64,000 nucleotides of DNA from Actinomycetales bacterium. Its GTDB lineage: Bacteria > Actinomycetota > Actinomycetes > Actinomycetales > Dermatophilaceae. Positions 55,179-63,871 of the stretch are shown in pieces. Made by a program: the position numbers and the translations under genes. The stretch is taken from assembly GCA_016710385.1 (NCBI GenBank), contig JADJVX010000018.1, positions 248,001 to 312,000 of the forward strand, written 5' to 3'. The notes beneath the pieces are model-generated. The model searched no databases and was not told the origin of the DNA. It was given only the letters and a program-made list of their open reading frames with translations. Within the stretch, counting starts at the first letter, position 1. Each line of letters begins with the position of its first letter.

Positions 55179-55372
55179 TGCCCACCCTTTTGGACGAAGC
55201 TGCGGACGAACTCCTCCGCATTGGTCTCGAGGACATCGTCGATCTCGTCGAGCACGCTGTCGAGGTCGGCATCGGACAGCTGCGACGCGGCAGCCGCAGG
55301 CGCCGGCAGGTCGGGGGGCAGGTCGGGGTCGCCCTCGCGGCGCTGCGGTCGGCTCTGTTCGAGGTTGGCCAT
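55175..55372 (-). CDS. pup: Prokaryotic ubiquitin-like protein Pup
   Basis: This 65-residue modifier is recognised by ARC and conjugated to substrates by PafA. The C-terminus is GGQ, so Dop must deamidate the last Gln to Glu before ligation. The middle part has an acidic helix ([20 protein letters not shown]) used for ARC binding. ATG 55372 lies between dop and prcB, coupled to prcB. Confidence 0.96.
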   Translation of the reverse strand: MANLEQSRPQRREGDPDLPPDLPAPAAAASQLSDADLDSVLDEIDDVLETNAEEFVRSFVQKGGQ

Positions 55373-55424
55373 GGTGTCCTCCAGGATCGAACGCGGTGGG
55401 CGAACGCCCACCACCTTGTCCAAC

Positions 55425-56942
55425 CTAGTCGGACACTCCGACAAGGTCACGCAGCAGCTCGCCCACGTCGCGGCTGCGAGCCACCACGCCGCCCAGTTGG
55501 GCTTTAGTCCCCTTGAGTGGCTCGTTGAGCGGGATGCGCTGCAGCGCCGGTTGGCCCGGCACGTCGAAGACGATCGAGTCCCAGGAGGCCGAGACCACAT
55601 TGCCGGCGAATCGCCGCAGGCATTCCCCCCGGAACCAGGCCCGGGTGTCCTCCGGGGGCGTCGTCACAGCCGCGAGCACCTGTTCGTTGCTGACCAGCTC
55701 TTCGATCCGCCCCTTGGCCCGCAAGGTCGCAAAGATGCTCTTCTCGGGCCGCAGGTCGGTCCACTGGATGTCCAAGGCCGCCAATCGTGGTTCGGTCCAT
55801 GCCAGTCCGTCGCGCTGCCGGTAGGCCTGCAGCACCCGGAGTTTGGCCACCCAGTCGATCTCAGCGGCCAGATCCATCGGGTCGGCCGCCAGCCGGGTCA
55901 ACACTGAGGCCCAGCGGGACATGACCGCGTCGGTCTCCGGGTCACGCTCCCCGAGCGAGTCCAGCCAGGCGTTCGCGGCGTCGTGATAGGCCCACAGCAG
56001 ATCGAGCGCCCGCAGGTGTCGGCCGTCGCGCAGCGGCACCGCCGCCTGCAGGGTCGGATCGCGAGAGATGACCTTGAGGGCACCGACCGGATCGGCCAGG
56101 TCGAGCCCCCGCGGAGCCGCCCCCGCCTCGATCATCCCCAGCACCAGGGACGTGGTGCCGAGCTTGAGGTAGGTCGCCACATCGCACTGGTTGGCGTCGC
56201 CGATGATGACGTGCAGACGGCGGTAGCGGTCCGGGGTGGCGTGGGGCTCGTCGCGGGTGTTGATGATGGGCCGTTTGACGGTGGTCTCCAATCCCACCTC
56301 GGCCTCGAAGAAGTCGGCCCGTTGCGAAATCTGGAAGCCGGAGCTGCGCGAATCCTGGCCGATCCCCACCCGGCCGGCCCCGCAGATCACTTGCCGGGCG
56401 ACGAAGAACGGGGTGAGATACCGGACGATGTCGCCGAAGGACGTCGCCCGGCGCATGAGGTAGTTCTCGTGGGTGCCGTAGGAGGAACCCTTGCCGTCGG
56501 TGTTGTTCTTGTAGAGCGCCACCGTCGGTCGCGCCGGGTTGGGGTTGAGCAGCAGTGCCGCGCGGCGCATCACCTCGTCCCCGGCGCGGTCCCAGATCAC
56601 GGCGTCCAGCGGCGAGGTCACCTCGGGTCCGCTGTACTCGGGGTGTGCGTGGTCGACGTAGAACCGCGCTCCGTTGGTCAGCACGACGTTGGCCAGCGTC
56701 GGGTCGTCGATGTCGGTGAGCTGGCTCGGGTCGGCCGCCCACCGCCCGATCTCCCATCCGCGGGCGTCGCGCAGCGGCGCTTCCGTCGAATAGTCCCAGC
56801 CGCCCTGCCCGGGCATGAGCCCGTGGGCTCGAGCGTATGCCGTGACGACATGGCCGGAGAGAAACATCGGGTTGGCGCTCGGGTCGCCGGGGGCGCTGAT
56901 GCCGTATTCGGTCTCGATCCCCATGACCCGCCGCACCGTCAT
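55425..56942 (-). CDS. dop: Pup deamidase/depupylase Dop
   Basis: Dop deamidates Pup-Gln and cleaves Pup from conjugates. The 505-residue protein has the GS-like core [74 protein letters not shown] and HVIIGDANQCDVATYLK. The loop differing from PafA and the Asp of HAHPEYS-type position are consistent with Dop. It is first in the dop-pup-prcB-prcA transcript. Confidence 0.95.
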   Translation of the reverse strand: MTVRRVMGIETEYGISAPGDPSANPMFLSGHVVTAYARAHGLMPGQGGWDYSTEAPLRDARGWEIGRWAADPSQLTDIDDPTLANVVLTNGARFYVDHAHPEYSGPEVTSPLDAVIWDRAGDEVMRRAALLLNPNPARPTVALYKNNTDGKGSSYGTHENYLMRRATSFGDIVRYLTPFFVARQVICGAGRVGIGQDSRSSGFQISQRADFFEAEVGLETTVKRPIINTRDEPHATPDRYRRLHVIIGDANQCDVATYLKLGTTSLVLGMIEAGAAPRGLDLADPVGALKVISRDPTLQAAVPLRDGRHLRALDLLWAYHDAANAWLDSLGERDPETDAVMSRWASVLTRLAADPMDLAAEIDWVAKLRVLQAYRQRDGLAWTEPRLAALDIQWTDLRPEKSIFATLRAKGRIEELVSNEQVLAAVTTPPEDTRAWFRGECLRRFAGNVVSASWDSIVFDVPGQPALQRIPLNEPLKGTKAQLGGVVARSRDVGELLRDLVGVSD

Positions 56943-57043
56943 AGCGCCACCCTATGTCCGCGTCGGCTGACCGGAGCCTGAGGCTTACATCAAAGCCATC
57001 GACAGCGTCGGCCGTGCGCGTTCCGGTGCGGCACACTAACCGC

Positions 57044-58069
57044 ATGCCTCGTATGCCGTTGCGGACCCGGGCGCTCGCCGCGCTGCTGCGCCGCGGGATC
57101 TTCCCGTCGATCGCGACGATGGACCTGGCAGCCATCCAGCGCTCACGGTCCCGTCGGTTGCCCTCCCGGGCGCCAGTGGCGTGGGTCGTCGGCAGGGTCT
57201 CGCGTGACCTGCAAATCACCATGGTGTGGTTCCCCACCCGGGACGGCAGCCAGCGGCAAGCGCGGGTCTACCGTCCGACCGGACCCGCGCCGCAGGGCGG
57301 CTGGCCGGTCGTCTGCTACTTCCACGGGGGCGGTTTCGTCCTGGGCAGCATCACGCAGAGCGACCCGATCTGTTCCCACCTGGCCAGTGCCATCCCCGCG
57401 GTGGTTGTGTCGATCGACTACAGGCTCGCTCCTGAACATCCTGCTCCCGCGGGGATCGACGACTGCGAGGATGCGGTTCGCTGGCTGGCGGAGGGTGCGG
57501 GGGATCTTGGCGGCGACCCGGGCCGATTGGCTGTAGCGGGAGACAGCGCCGGCGCAACGCTGGCCGCCCTCATCGCCATCCGACTGCGCGACGACCGGGG
57601 ACCGCGGGTAGCCCATCAGGCACTCATTTACCCGGCGACCGACCTCAGCCAGTCGTTCCCGTCGATCCTCGAGCATGCTCACGCACCGGTCCTGGACAAG
57701 GCCGGCCTCGACGCCTTCCTCATCCACTACCTCGGCGACAGCGGGATCCCACCCGACGACCCCCGAGTGTCTCCCTACTTCACCGCTGATGTTTCCGGCC
57801 TGCCGCCCGCGCTCATCCAGACCGCCGATCTCGACCCGCTGCGCGACGAGGGACTGGCCTACGCCGACCGCCTCGCCGCCGCCGGTGTGCCCGTCCGAGT
57901 CACCAACTACCTGGGCACCGTGCATGGCTTCATGAGCTTCCCCGGTGCCACCGTCGTCGGCCCGCAGGCCCGCCTCGAACTGGTCACCGAACTCCGCCGA
58001 CATCTGCTCGAGAAGCAGAACCTCGAGGAGCAGAACCTCGGGGAGCAGAACACGGCCCGGACCAGCTGA
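57044..58069 (+). CDS. HSL-family alpha/beta hydrolase (esterase)
   Basis: This 341-residue esterase has the HSL oxyanion motif YFHGGGFVLG, the nucleophile GDSAG, Asp in ADLDPLRDEG and His in GTVHGF. The last residues repeat a QN-L-rich unit (KQNLEEQNLGEQN), encoded by three 15-bp repeats at 58010-58054. ATG 57044 is chosen. It is divergent from dop by about 100 bp. The substrate is unknown. Confidence 0.9.
   Translation: MPRMPLRTRALAALLRRGIFPSIATMDLAAIQRSRSRRLPSRAPVAWVVGRVSRDLQITMVWFPTRDGSQRQARVYRPTGPAPQGGWPVVCYFHGGGFVLGSITQSDPICSHLASAIPAVVVSIDYRLAPEHPAPAGIDDCEDAVRWLAEGAGDLGGDPGRLAVAGDSAGATLAALIAIRLRDDRGPRVAHQALIYPATDLSQSFPSILEHAHAPVLDKAGLDAFLIHYLGDSGIPPDDPRVSPYFTADVSGLPPALIQTADLDPLRDEGLAYADRLAAAGVPVRVTNYLGTVHGFMSFPGATVVGPQARLELVTELRRHLLEKQNLEEQNLGEQNTARTS
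58010..58054 (+). repeat. Three 15-bp tandem repeats at the 3' end of the esterase gene
   Basis: GAGAAGCAGAACCTC, GAGGAGCAGAACCTC and GGGGAGCAGAACACG are tandem, in-frame copies encoding a variable C-terminal tail. Such units may change in copy number between strains. Confidence 0.7.
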
Positions 58070-58222
58070 TTGGGATTCCGGCTCGCATCCAAGCGCTGTC
58101 GGTGACCGGGCCGGCATACCGGTGTGATGTGCGCCGCTGTCGCCTGCGCGTCCTTCCCGGGTCCCGGCAGCCCTGGTCTAGGGTTTGACCTGGATCCCGC
58201 AGCCCGCATCGAAAGGGACCTC

Positions 58223-59227
58223 GTGGCGGACGTCGTCGTCTTCTCCGGAAACGCCCATCCCGCGCTTGCTCAACGCATCTGCTCGAATCTCGGCGTTCGC
58301 CTTTCGGGCGTCAATCTCAGCCGGTTCAGCAACGATTGCCTGCAGGCGCAGCTGCTGGCCAACTGCCGCCAACGCGACGTCTACATCATCCAGCCGCTGG
58401 TGCCACCCACCCAGGAGCACCTCATGGAGCTGCTGCTCATGATCGACGCCGCGCGTGGGTCCTCGGCCGCATCGATCACGGCGGTCATGCCGCACTACGC
58501 GTATGCGCGCTCGGACAAGAAGGACGCGTCGCGCATCTCCATCGGTGGCCGCCTGGTGGCCGACCTGCTCAAGACTGCGGGTGTGACCCGCGTGCTCACT
58601 ATGGCTTTGCATGCGCCCCAGGTGCACGGCTTCTTCCGGGTGCCGGTCGACCACCTCACCGCCATCGGGGTGCTTGCCGATCACTACCGGGCGATGCACC
58701 TCGACAACCACATCGTCGTCTCTCCAGACCTGGGCAACGCCAAGACCGCCACGCTCTTCGCTCGCTTGCTCAACCTCCCGGTCGCAGCGGGAAGCAAGCA
58801 GCGGATGGCCGACGACCGGGTGGTCATCGACGCCATCGTCGGCGACGTCGCCGGCAAGCGCGCGATCGTCCTGGACGACGAGATCGCCACCGGCGGGTCC
58901 ATCGTCGAGCTGCTCGATAAGCTCGCCGACGCCGGCTGCATCGACGCCTCGGTTGCCTGCACCCATGGCCTGTTCACCGGCAAGGCGGTCGAACGGCTGC
59001 GCGGCCATCCGTTCATCCGCGAAGTCGTCACCACCGACACCGTCCCGCCGCCGCAGGGCTGGCCCGAGCTCGAGGTGCGCTCGGTGGCCGAGCTTTTCGC
59101 CGAGGCGATCTCGCGCATCCATCAAGGAAAGTCAGTATCCAAGCTCTTCCGCGGTGTCGACCCCACCCATGCCCCGCCTCAGCCACTCCTTCCGTTCGAC
59201 GACCACCCGACGCTGCCGACGCTATGA
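58223..59227 (+). CDS. prs: Ribose-phosphate pyrophosphokinase (PRPP synthetase) paralogue
   Basis: The enzyme makes PRPP from ribose 5-phosphate and ATP. The 334-residue protein shows VVVFSGNAHPALAQRICSNL, MPHYAYARSDKKD, VVSPDLGNAKTATLFARLL and the PRPP loop ivLDDEIATGGSIVEL. The loop differs from the usual DDMIDTAGT, and the protein has a longer C-terminal tail, so it is likely a second paralogue rather than the main Prs. GTG 58223 has AAGGGA upstream. Its stop overlaps the next gene. Confidence 0.85.
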   Translation: MADVVVFSGNAHPALAQRICSNLGVRLSGVNLSRFSNDCLQAQLLANCRQRDVYIIQPLVPPTQEHLMELLLMIDAARGSSAASITAVMPHYAYARSDKKDASRISIGGRLVADLLKTAGVTRVLTMALHAPQVHGFFRVPVDHLTAIGVLADHYRAMHLDNHIVVSPDLGNAKTATLFARLLNLPVAAGSKQRMADDRVVIDAIVGDVAGKRAIVLDDEIATGGSIVELLDKLADAGCIDASVACTHGLFTGKAVERLRGHPFIREVVTTDTVPPPQGWPELEVRSVAELFAEAISRIHQGKSVSKLFRGVDPTHAPPQPLLPFDDHPTLPTL

Positions 59228-59634
59228 CCTCGTACCCAGATCCTCCCGCAGCCGACCGCAACCCCATTGGTATGCCGTGGGCGCTGCTTGTCGACCTCGT
59301 GCTGGTGGTCGTCTTCGCCGCGATCGGTCGGGCCAGCCACGCCGAGCAGAACGCCGTCGTCGGTGCGCTCGCGACTGCGGCCCCCTTCCTGGTCGGAACG
59401 CTCGCGGGGTGGGCACTGGTGCGGATGCGGTCACACGCCTGGCCGCTGGCGGTCGGCACCGGCATACCGGTGTGGTTGTCGACGCTGGCCCTCGGGATGG
59501 TGCTGCGCGTGCTCTTCGGTGGATCGACGGCCTTCTCGTTCATCCTCGTGGCCGGCGCAGCGCTGGCGATCCTGCTGCTGGGCTGGCGTTGGCTTGCGGC
59601 CTGGTGGGCCCGCCGAACTGGCTTTGCGAGCTGA
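59224..59634 (+). CDS. DUF3054 membrane protein
   Basis: The 136-residue protein has four hydrophobic helices. ALLVDLVLVVVFAAIGRASH and PFLVGTLAGWALVRMR match DUF3054 found in many actinobacteria. Function unknown. ATG overlaps the prs stop (ATGA), and its own stop shares one base with the next ATG, so the three genes are coupled. Confidence 0.8.
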   Translation: MTSYPDPPAADRNPIGMPWALLVDLVLVVVFAAIGRASHAEQNAVVGALATAAPFLVGTLAGWALVRMRSHAWPLAVGTGIPVWLSTLALGMVLRVLFGGSTAFSFILVAGAALAILLLGWRWLAAWWARRTGFAS

Positions 59635-60212
59635 TGGGCGGCACCCTCCCCGGCGGGTGGGGCTACCGTCGGGCCACGCCCGCGGATGTCGACGCGCTGG
59701 ACGCGATCTACGGGCACGCCGTGCACACCAGCACGGCCACCTTCGACATCACCGCTCCCCCGGCCGACTACTGGCTCGCGCGCATCCGGTCGGCCGAGCC
59801 CGGCGACCACGTCGTGGTGGCACACCGCGACGATGCCGACGGACCCGTGCTCGGCTTTGCGTACTCGGGGGCCTTCCGGCCGCGGCCGGCATACCAATTC
59901 ACCCGGGAGACCTCCATCTACCTCGCACCGGAGGTGACCGGGCGCGGCCTGGGCGGCGCACTGTATCCCGCGTTGCTCGATCTGCTGCGAGCAGACGGGA
60001 TGCACCTGGCGGTGGCCGTCGTCGCGGGGCCGAATGCCGCAAGTCATGCGCTGCACCGCCGTGCGGGCTTCCAGGAGGTGGGCACGTTGCGCGAGGTCGG
60101 GCGCAAGTTCGACCGGTGGGTCGACACCACCTGGTATCAACTGCGCCTCCCCGATGCCGGTCAAGTCGACGCCCGGCCGTCCATGGGGATGAATCCGGAA
60201 ATACGGTCATAA
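59634..60212 (+). CDS. GNAT acetyltransferase, phosphinothricin N-acetyltransferase type
   Basis: The 192-residue acetyltransferase reads IRRATPADVDAL-type WGYRRATPADVDALDAIYGH, YQFTRETSIYLAPEVTGRGL (with the acetyl-CoA loop RGLGG) and HRRAGFQEVGTLREVGRKF, as in the Pat/YncA group. Substrate may be an amino acid analogue; resistance to phosphinothricin is not shown. It ends about 150 bp before the secreted phosphoesterase gene. Confidence 0.85.
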   Translation: MGGTLPGGWGYRRATPADVDALDAIYGHAVHTSTATFDITAPPADYWLARIRSAEPGDHVVVAHRDDADGPVLGFAYSGAFRPRPAYQFTRETSIYLAPEVTGRGLGGALYPALLDLLRADGMHLAVAVVAGPNAASHALHRRAGFQEVGTLREVGRKFDRWVDTTWYQLRLPDAGQVDARPSMGMNPEIRS

Positions 60213-60368
60213 TCCGCTCCAAACGCCCCCTGGGTCTTTTCCCGGATTAGCGTGGGAGTTTCGCGGACGGCCCATTTCCTCTTAGAGTCGACCTCGGTAA
60301 GGAATGCGTCGGGATGGTCCGGCGTCGTGAGCGCGGCCCCGCCGCAAGCCCCCACCGAAGGGATCCTG

Positions 60369-62000
60369 GTGCGCCACCTACCTGTGTCCAAGAACGCTGC
60401 CGTGATCACGGCTGTGCTGGTGGCATTGCTGCTCGGCTCCCTGATCAGCGTGTCGGCGCGAGCGGCGGCCGCAGACTGCTCGGTCTTCACGACTCCGATC
60501 TACCAGGTGGCCAAACCCGAGGGCACCTCGCTGCTGACCCGCAACCCCAACGAGGTCATCTCGGCACAGACGAAGTACGGCTTCACCGAAGCCTGGCCTT
60601 CGGTCGGCCGGGTCTCCCGCAGTGCCGCGGCCGGGCTGACCGTGGTCTATCGCATGTACAGCCAGCCGCGGGCCGACTTCATGTTCGCGGCGGAAGCTGC
60701 CGTGGCTGAGGCCCAACAGGCCGGGTATGCCGTCGAGCAGGTGGCCTTCTACGCGGCGGCCGAGGCGTCGACCTGCACCGTCCCCGCTTTCCAGATGACC
60801 AAAGGGGGCAAGCACCGGGTGGCGTTCGGCACGTCCGAGCGGGCTAGCGCCGAGAGTGCCGGCTGGGCGGCCGTCGAGGTCGCCTTCTACCTGCCGACGA
60901 CTCCCGTCGGCGCCGCCGGCGATGCGACTTCATCGACCACGACGCAGGTCCCGACCTCCACTTCCACGACGACGACCACCGCGGCACCGACCACGAGCAC
61001 ATCGACTCAACCCCCGGCCAGTGCGTCCCCGAGCGTCACTTCGACCGGCACCACATCGACGTCCATAACCGTCGCGCCGACCACCCCGGTCGACCCGGTC
61101 CCCCCGGCGCCGGTCTCGCCGCAGGATCCGAGCGCCTTCACCGTGGCCGTCATCCCCGACACCCAGATGGAGATGACCAACGCCAGCGACGACCGGTTCG
61201 TCAACCGCTGGACCTGGCTGGTGGCCAACCAGAGTGCGCTCAATGTGCGCTTCGTCGCTCACGTGGGTGACGTCACGAACTGGGGCAACGCCGCGCCAGC
61301 GCAGTTCCAGAAGGCCAAGGACTCCGTGTCGGTGCTCAAGGGCAAGATCCCGTGGATGGCGGTCGCGGGCAACCACGACACCGCTGTCGTGTGCTCTGGG
61401 GGCTCTGGGTGTCCAGGAGTGTCCGGTCGGGTTGCGGTCCGCGACGCCTCCACGTTCAACTCCTACCTGGCCGGGACGATGGACCACGTCGCAGGCACCC
61501 GGGTCGCCGGGCAGATGGAGAACGCCTTCCACACCTTCACCGCCGGAGGCGCCAAGTGGCTGGTGCTGGGCATCGAGCTCTGGCCGCGCACCGAGGTGGT
61601 GACCTGGGCTCGTGATGTCGTGGCCTCTCATCCCGACTACAACGTCATCGTCGTCACGCATTCCTACCTGACCTCGGGAGGTGCCATAGCGACGACGGCT
61701 GAGGGGTACGGCAACAATCCGGCCTCAGTGATCTTCGAGCAGGTCGTGAAACCGTTTGAGAACGTCAAGATGGTGTTCTCTGGACACGACGGCACCGCGA
61801 CGACCAGGCGCGATCTCGGCACACACGGGAATGTCATTCTCTCGATGCTGCAGTGCTACCACTCAACCGTGACCAACCCCATGCGACTGGTCACCATCGA
61901 TGTCGCCGCCGGCACGGTGAAGTCATGGGTGTACGCCCCCAAGACCAACCAGACGCTGGCCGCCGCCCAGACGTGGACGGGCCTCAGCTTCATCAAGTGA
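60369..62000 (+). CDS. Secreted calcineurin-like metallophosphoesterase with an N-terminal repeat domain
   Basis: The protein is about 543 residues from GTG 60369 (a longer frame to 60252 is less likely). N-terminal signal VITAVLVALLLGSLISVSAR, then a domain with YRMYSQPRADFMFAAEAAVA that resembles DUF5648-type sugar/wall repeats. A Ser/Thr/Pro-rich linker follows, then the phosphoesterase: PDTQMEM, HVGDVTNW, GNHD, VVTHSYL and SGHDGT give all metal-binding positions. It is likely an extracellular or wall-linked phosphoesterase. The substrate is unknown. Confidence 0.85.
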   Translation: MRHLPVSKNAAVITAVLVALLLGSLISVSARAAAADCSVFTTPIYQVAKPEGTSLLTRNPNEVISAQTKYGFTEAWPSVGRVSRSAAAGLTVVYRMYSQPRADFMFAAEAAVAEAQQAGYAVEQVAFYAAAEASTCTVPAFQMTKGGKHRVAFGTSERASAESAGWAAVEVAFYLPTTPVGAAGDATSSTTTQVPTSTSTTTTTAAPTTSTSTQPPASASPSVTSTGTTSTSITVAPTTPVDPVPPAPVSPQDPSAFTVAVIPDTQMEMTNASDDRFVNRWTWLVANQSALNVRFVAHVGDVTNWGNAAPAQFQKAKDSVSVLKGKIPWMAVAGNHDTAVVCSGGSGCPGVSGRVAVRDASTFNSYLAGTMDHVAGTRVAGQMENAFHTFTAGGAKWLVLGIELWPRTEVVTWARDVVASHPDYNVIVVTHSYLTSGGAIATTAEGYGNNPASVIFEQVVKPFENVKMVFSGHDGTATTRRDLGTHGNVILSMLQCYHSTVTNPMRLVTIDVAAGTVKSWVYAPKTNQTLAAAQTWTGLSFIK

Positions 62001-62046
62001 GTCGCGCCCTCCGGGGGGACCCATGATCAGGGCCTCCCGGGGCGAC
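62001..62046. terminator. Hairpin between convergent phosphoesterase and arc genes
   Basis: GTCGC and GCGAC at the ends enclose an imperfect GC-rich stem (CCGGG...CCCGG, ACCC/GGG) around ATGATCA. It lies right after the phosphoesterase stop and can act for arc too. Confidence 0.5.
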
Positions 62047-62050
62047 CTGC

Positions 62051-63790
62051 CTACAGGTACTGTCCGGTGTTCTCCACGGTGTGGATGGAGCGCCCGGGCT
62101 CGGTGCCGTCCTTGGTGTTGATGAGCGTGCGGATGTAGACGATGCGCTCGCCCTTCTTACCGGAGATGCGCGCCCAGTCGTCGGGGTTCGTCGTGTTGGG
62201 CAGGTCCTCGTTCTCCTTGAACTCTTCCACGCAGGAGGACAGCAGGTGCTCGACTCGCAGGCCCTTCTGTCCGGTGGTGAGGTAGTCCTTGATGGCGTTC
62301 TTCTTGGCCCGGTCGACCACGTTCTGGATCATCGCGCCGGAGTTGAAGTCCTTGAAGTACAGCACCTCCTTGTCGCCGCCCGCGTACGTGACCTCGAGGA
62401 AGCGGTTCTCGTCGGCCGCTGAGTACATCCGCTCAACGGCGGCGTGGATCATCGCCGTGACCGTCCGGTCGCGGTCCCCGTCGTGTTCGCTGAGGTCGTC
62501 CGGGTGCAACGGAAGGTCGGTGGTGAGGTACTTGCTGAAGATGTCTCGGGCCGCTTCGGCGTCGGGTCGCTCGATCTTGATCTTGGCGTCGAGGCGCCCG
62601 GGCCGCAGGATCGCTGGGTCGATCATGTCCTCGCGGTTGGAGGCCCCGATGACGATGACGTTCTCGAGTCGTTCCACACCGTCGATCTCGGACAACAGCT
62701 GAGGCACGATCGTCGTCTCGACGTCACTGGACACTCCCGAGCCGCGGGTCCGGAACAGCGAGTCCATCTCGTCGAAGAACACCACCACGGGCGTGCCATC
62801 GGAGGCCTTCTCACGAGCCCGCTGGAAGATCAGCCGGATGTGCCGTTCGGTCTCGCCGACGTATTTGTTGAGCAGTTCGGGGCCCTTGATGTTGAGGAAG
62901 TAGCTCTTCTCGACCGGCCGACCGGTGCGCTCGGCGACCTTACGCGCCAACGACGCCGCGACGGCCTTGGCGATGAGCGTCTTGCCGCACCCGGGCGGTC
63001 CGTAGAGCAGCACCCCCTTGGGCGCCTTGAGGTGGTGCTCCTTGTAGAGCTCGGGATGCAGATAGGGCAGCTCCACGGCGTCGCGGATCGCTTCGATCTG
63101 TCCGGCCAGGCCGCCGATGTCCTCGTAGGCGATATCGGGAACCTCTTCCAGGACGAGGTCCTGGACCTCTGCCTTCGGCACCCGCTCGAAGACGAAGCCC
63201 GAGCGTGGGTCGACCGTGAGTGCATCCCCGACCCGGACGAGTTGCCCGATGAGCGAGGCGGCGCGACGGCATACCCGTTCCTCGTCGGCGTGCGCCACGA
63301 CGAGCAGCCGGTCGTCGTCGAGGACCTCCTTGACCAGGACGACCTCGCCGACCTTCTCGAAACCCTTGACCGCGACGACGTTGAGCGCCTCGTTGAGCAT
63401 GACCTCACGGCCAGGCGCCACCTCGTTCGCGGCGAGCGAGGGGGCGACCGCGACCCGCATCTTGCGCCCGGCGGTCAGGATGTCGACGCTGCCGTCCTCG
63501 ACCTGGCCGAGCACGACGCCATAGCCGTTGGGTGGAGCACCAAGGCGGTCGACCTCGGCGCGCAGGTTGACGATCTGGGCCCGCGCATCCTTGAGCGTGC
63601 GGGTCAACCGATCGTTGTGTGCACTGATCGTCGACAGCGATGACTGCTGGGCGATGAGGCGCCGTTCCAGCTCGCGCATCCGGTGTGCCTCGGGTCGGCC
63701 GCTGTCGCGCAGCGCGGCGATCTCGGCCTGCAGCCGCTCTGCGCCGGCATCCGGGGCACTCGCAGCCGGGGTCTGCTCGGGATCGGACAT
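62051..63790 (-). CDS. arc: Proteasome-associated AAA ATPase ARC/Mpa
   Basis: This hexameric unfoldase feeds pupylated proteins to PrcAB. The 579-residue protein has an N-terminal coiled coil (residues about 15-90) that binds Pup, OB domains, then an AAA module: Walker A GPPGCGKT, Walker [12 protein letters not shown], and [11 protein letters not shown]. The C-terminus is TGQYL, with the penultimate Tyr needed to dock on and open the proteasome. ATG 63790. Confidence 0.96.
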   Translation of the reverse strand: MSDPEQTPAASAPDAGAERLQAEIAALRDSGRPEAHRMRELERRLIAQQSSLSTISAHNDRLTRTLKDARAQIVNLRAEVDRLGAPPNGYGVVLGQVEDGSVDILTAGRKMRVAVAPSLAANEVAPGREVMLNEALNVVAVKGFEKVGEVVLVKEVLDDDRLLVVAHADEERVCRRAASLIGQLVRVGDALTVDPRSGFVFERVPKAEVQDLVLEEVPDIAYEDIGGLAGQIEAIRDAVELPYLHPELYKEHHLKAPKGVLLYGPPGCGKTLIAKAVAASLARKVAERTGRPVEKSYFLNIKGPELLNKYVGETERHIRLIFQRAREKASDGTPVVVFFDEMDSLFRTRGSGVSSDVETTIVPQLLSEIDGVERLENVIVIGASNREDMIDPAILRPGRLDAKIKIERPDAEAARDIFSKYLTTDLPLHPDDLSEHDGDRDRTVTAMIHAAVERMYSAADENRFLEVTYAGGDKEVLYFKDFNSGAMIQNVVDRAKKNAIKDYLTTGQKGLRVEHLLSSCVEEFKENEDLPNTTNPDDWARISGKKGERIVYIRTLINTKDGTEPGRSIHTVENTGQYL

Positions 63791-63871
63791 CAGTGGTTGC
63801 CTTCCGTGGGGGCCTCGGGCGACGCTCGGGCGACGTAGTGGCCTATGTCGACACTAGCCGCGTCGGCCTGC

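Noticed and set aside
59634..60212. Phosphinothricin resistance determinant
   Set aside because: Family similarity alone does not show this substrate. Such GNAT proteins are widespread and varied.
60213..60368. Riboswitch (e.g. c-di-AMP type) before the phosphoesterase gene
   Set aside because: The gap is 156 bases and GC-rich, but I could not match a conserved core or a terminator pair.
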